A DNA stretch of 64,000 nt, from contig JAGTJU010000001.1 of assembly GCA_022184915.1 (NCBI GenBank), forward strand, positions 1,428,057 to 1,492,056, given 5' to 3'. Position numbers and translations under genes: made by a program. Numbering within the stretch: the first letter of the stretch is position 1; the number at the start of each line of letters is the position of its first letter. Under the pieces are notes generated by a model, which worked only from the letters and a program-made list of their open reading frames with translations, was not told the origin of the DNA and did not search any database. This stretch comes from Myxococcales bacterium (GTDB taxonomy: Bacteria; Myxococcota_A; Polyangia; Fen-1088). Shown one piece after another: positions 63,269-64,000 of the stretch.

Positions 63269-64000
63269 CTAGAGCGGCCCATCGAGCGTGACGAGCAGGC
63301 CCGCGAGCCCCGCGAGCTCGCTCACCTCGATGACGGCGCCGTAAACATCCCCCGTGAGGCCCCCGAGCCGGCGGGTGAGGAGGGCGGCCCAGGCGAGCGC
63401 CACGCCGAAGGCCCCCGCCAGACAAGGCCACAGCAGGAAGCGCGTGGGCGCGAACGCCCCTGCAGCCAGGAGCAACGCCACCCCCACGCCTCCGGGCCGC
63501 AGGTTACGCTTGAGGTCGCGCCCGAGCCCTTCGTTGCGGGCAGACGGAAAGAAGGCCACGACGGGCACGACCGCTGCACGGGCTGCGGTGGGCACGAGCC
63601 ACAGGGCCGTGGCCGCGTCCGCGGCCAAGAGCTCGCTGGTCAACACCACCTTGCCGAGCAGCAACAAAACCAGGGCCACCGTGCCGTGGCTGCCGATGCG
63701 GCTGTCGCGCATGATGGTGAGCGTTCGTTCGCGGTCCCCGTGGCCCCCGGAAAGTCCATCGAAGGTATCGGCCAAGCCATCGAGGTGTAGCCCTCCGGTG
63801 ACCCAGGCCCACAGAAGCACGGTGACGAAGGCCGCCACCACCGGTGACACCCAGAGCAACGACAGCCCCGCGAGGCCCGTCAAACAGCCCCCGATGGCCG
63901 CCCCTGCCACGGGAAAGAACATGAGGGACCGCCCAAGCGACCGCCCGTCGCTCTTCACCTGAGGAACGGGAAAACGGGTCAAAAACCCGAAGGCGGTGAC
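63269..64000 (-). CDS. cobS: CobS: adenosylcobinamide-GDP ribazoletransferase, 5' end beyond window
   Basis: Last step of cobalamin nucleotide-loop assembly, in the inner membrane. The frame is open to the window edge, so the N-terminus (before FGFLTRFPVP) is partly missing. The conserved metal-binding motif is TGGLHLDGLADTFDGLSGG, followed by RTLTIMRDSRIGSHG. About six membrane segments. Other cobalamin genes would be expected upstream, outside the window. Confidence 0.95.
   Translation of the reverse strand, partial: VTAFGFLTRFPVPQVKSDGRSLGRSLMFFPVAGAAIGGCLTGLAGLSLLWVSPVVAAFVTVLLWAWVTGGLHLDGLADTFDGLSGGHGDRERTLTIMRDSRIGSHGTVALVLLLLGKVVLTSELLAADAATALWLVPTAARAAVVPVVAFFPSARNEGLGRDLKRNLRPGGVGVALLLAAGAFAPTRFLLWPCLAGAFGVALAWAALLTRRLGGLTGDVYGAVIEVSELAGLAGLLVTLDGPL

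Overview
The window is high-GC DNA most consistent with a myxobacterium (Myxococcota). The main reasons are the many lipoproteins with long Gly/Ala/Ser-rich linkers, a sulfatase carrying such a linker, small GTGG-repeat lipoproteins, and surface beta-propeller lipoproteins paired with an outer-membrane-type protein. The assignment rests on style of coding, not on a marker gene.

Layout. Positions 1-3307 look like ordinary chromosome: a truncated lipoprotein sulfatase, and a short-chain dehydrogenase next to an Rrf2-type regulator with a clear palindromic operator candidate between them. Positions 3.3-4.7 kb hold gene fragments and a lipoprotein. From 4.7 to about 42 kb the window is a defence island. 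It opens with a DEAD/DEAH helicase-HNH nuclease on the minus strand. Divergent from that runs a BREX type 2 (Pgl) operon on the plus strand: an unrecognised 247-aa gene, pglW, pglX, an AAA ATPase plus DUF4276 (TOPRIM-like) pair, a lipoprotein plus DUF6402-like pair, pglY, pglZ, brxD and brxHI. PglW, Y, Z, D and HI are intact. pglX is broken by a +1 shift lying exactly in a tandem 10-bp near-duplication (15831-15850); removing one copy restores a continuous 1181-codon gene. pgl systems are known to be phase variable, so this may be an OFF state or a recent loss.

After brxHI come an L,D-transpeptidase-like protein with a lipoprotein partner, a zone of debris (remnants of a UvrD/RecB-like helicase-nuclease and of a DUF1828/1829 protein), and a 7 kb segment bounded by two direct copies of a 225-bp repeat (34953-35177 and 42164-42388). 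That segment carries a small membrane-protein pair, a DUF1016 nuclease, a CdiI-like immunity protein, an RNase D-like exonuclease, an anti-phage dCTP deaminase and a RecF/OLD-like ATPase.

From 42.4 kb to the end the sequence returns to core-type genes: cupin, secreted L,D-transpeptidase, a DUF805/SRPBCC membrane protein, tRNA-Asp, cupredoxin lipoprotein, a Tat-type sugar-phosphate isomerase-like protein with an unresolved start, small lipoprotein, sterol desaturase family, yajQ, a large L,D-transpeptidase lipoprotein, YqgE/AlgH, plsC, a GH130 enzyme, a three-gene propeller/outer-membrane operon, glutaminyl cyclase, DUF4105 and cobS (cut by the window edge).

No integrase, transposase, CRISPR array or rRNA was found.
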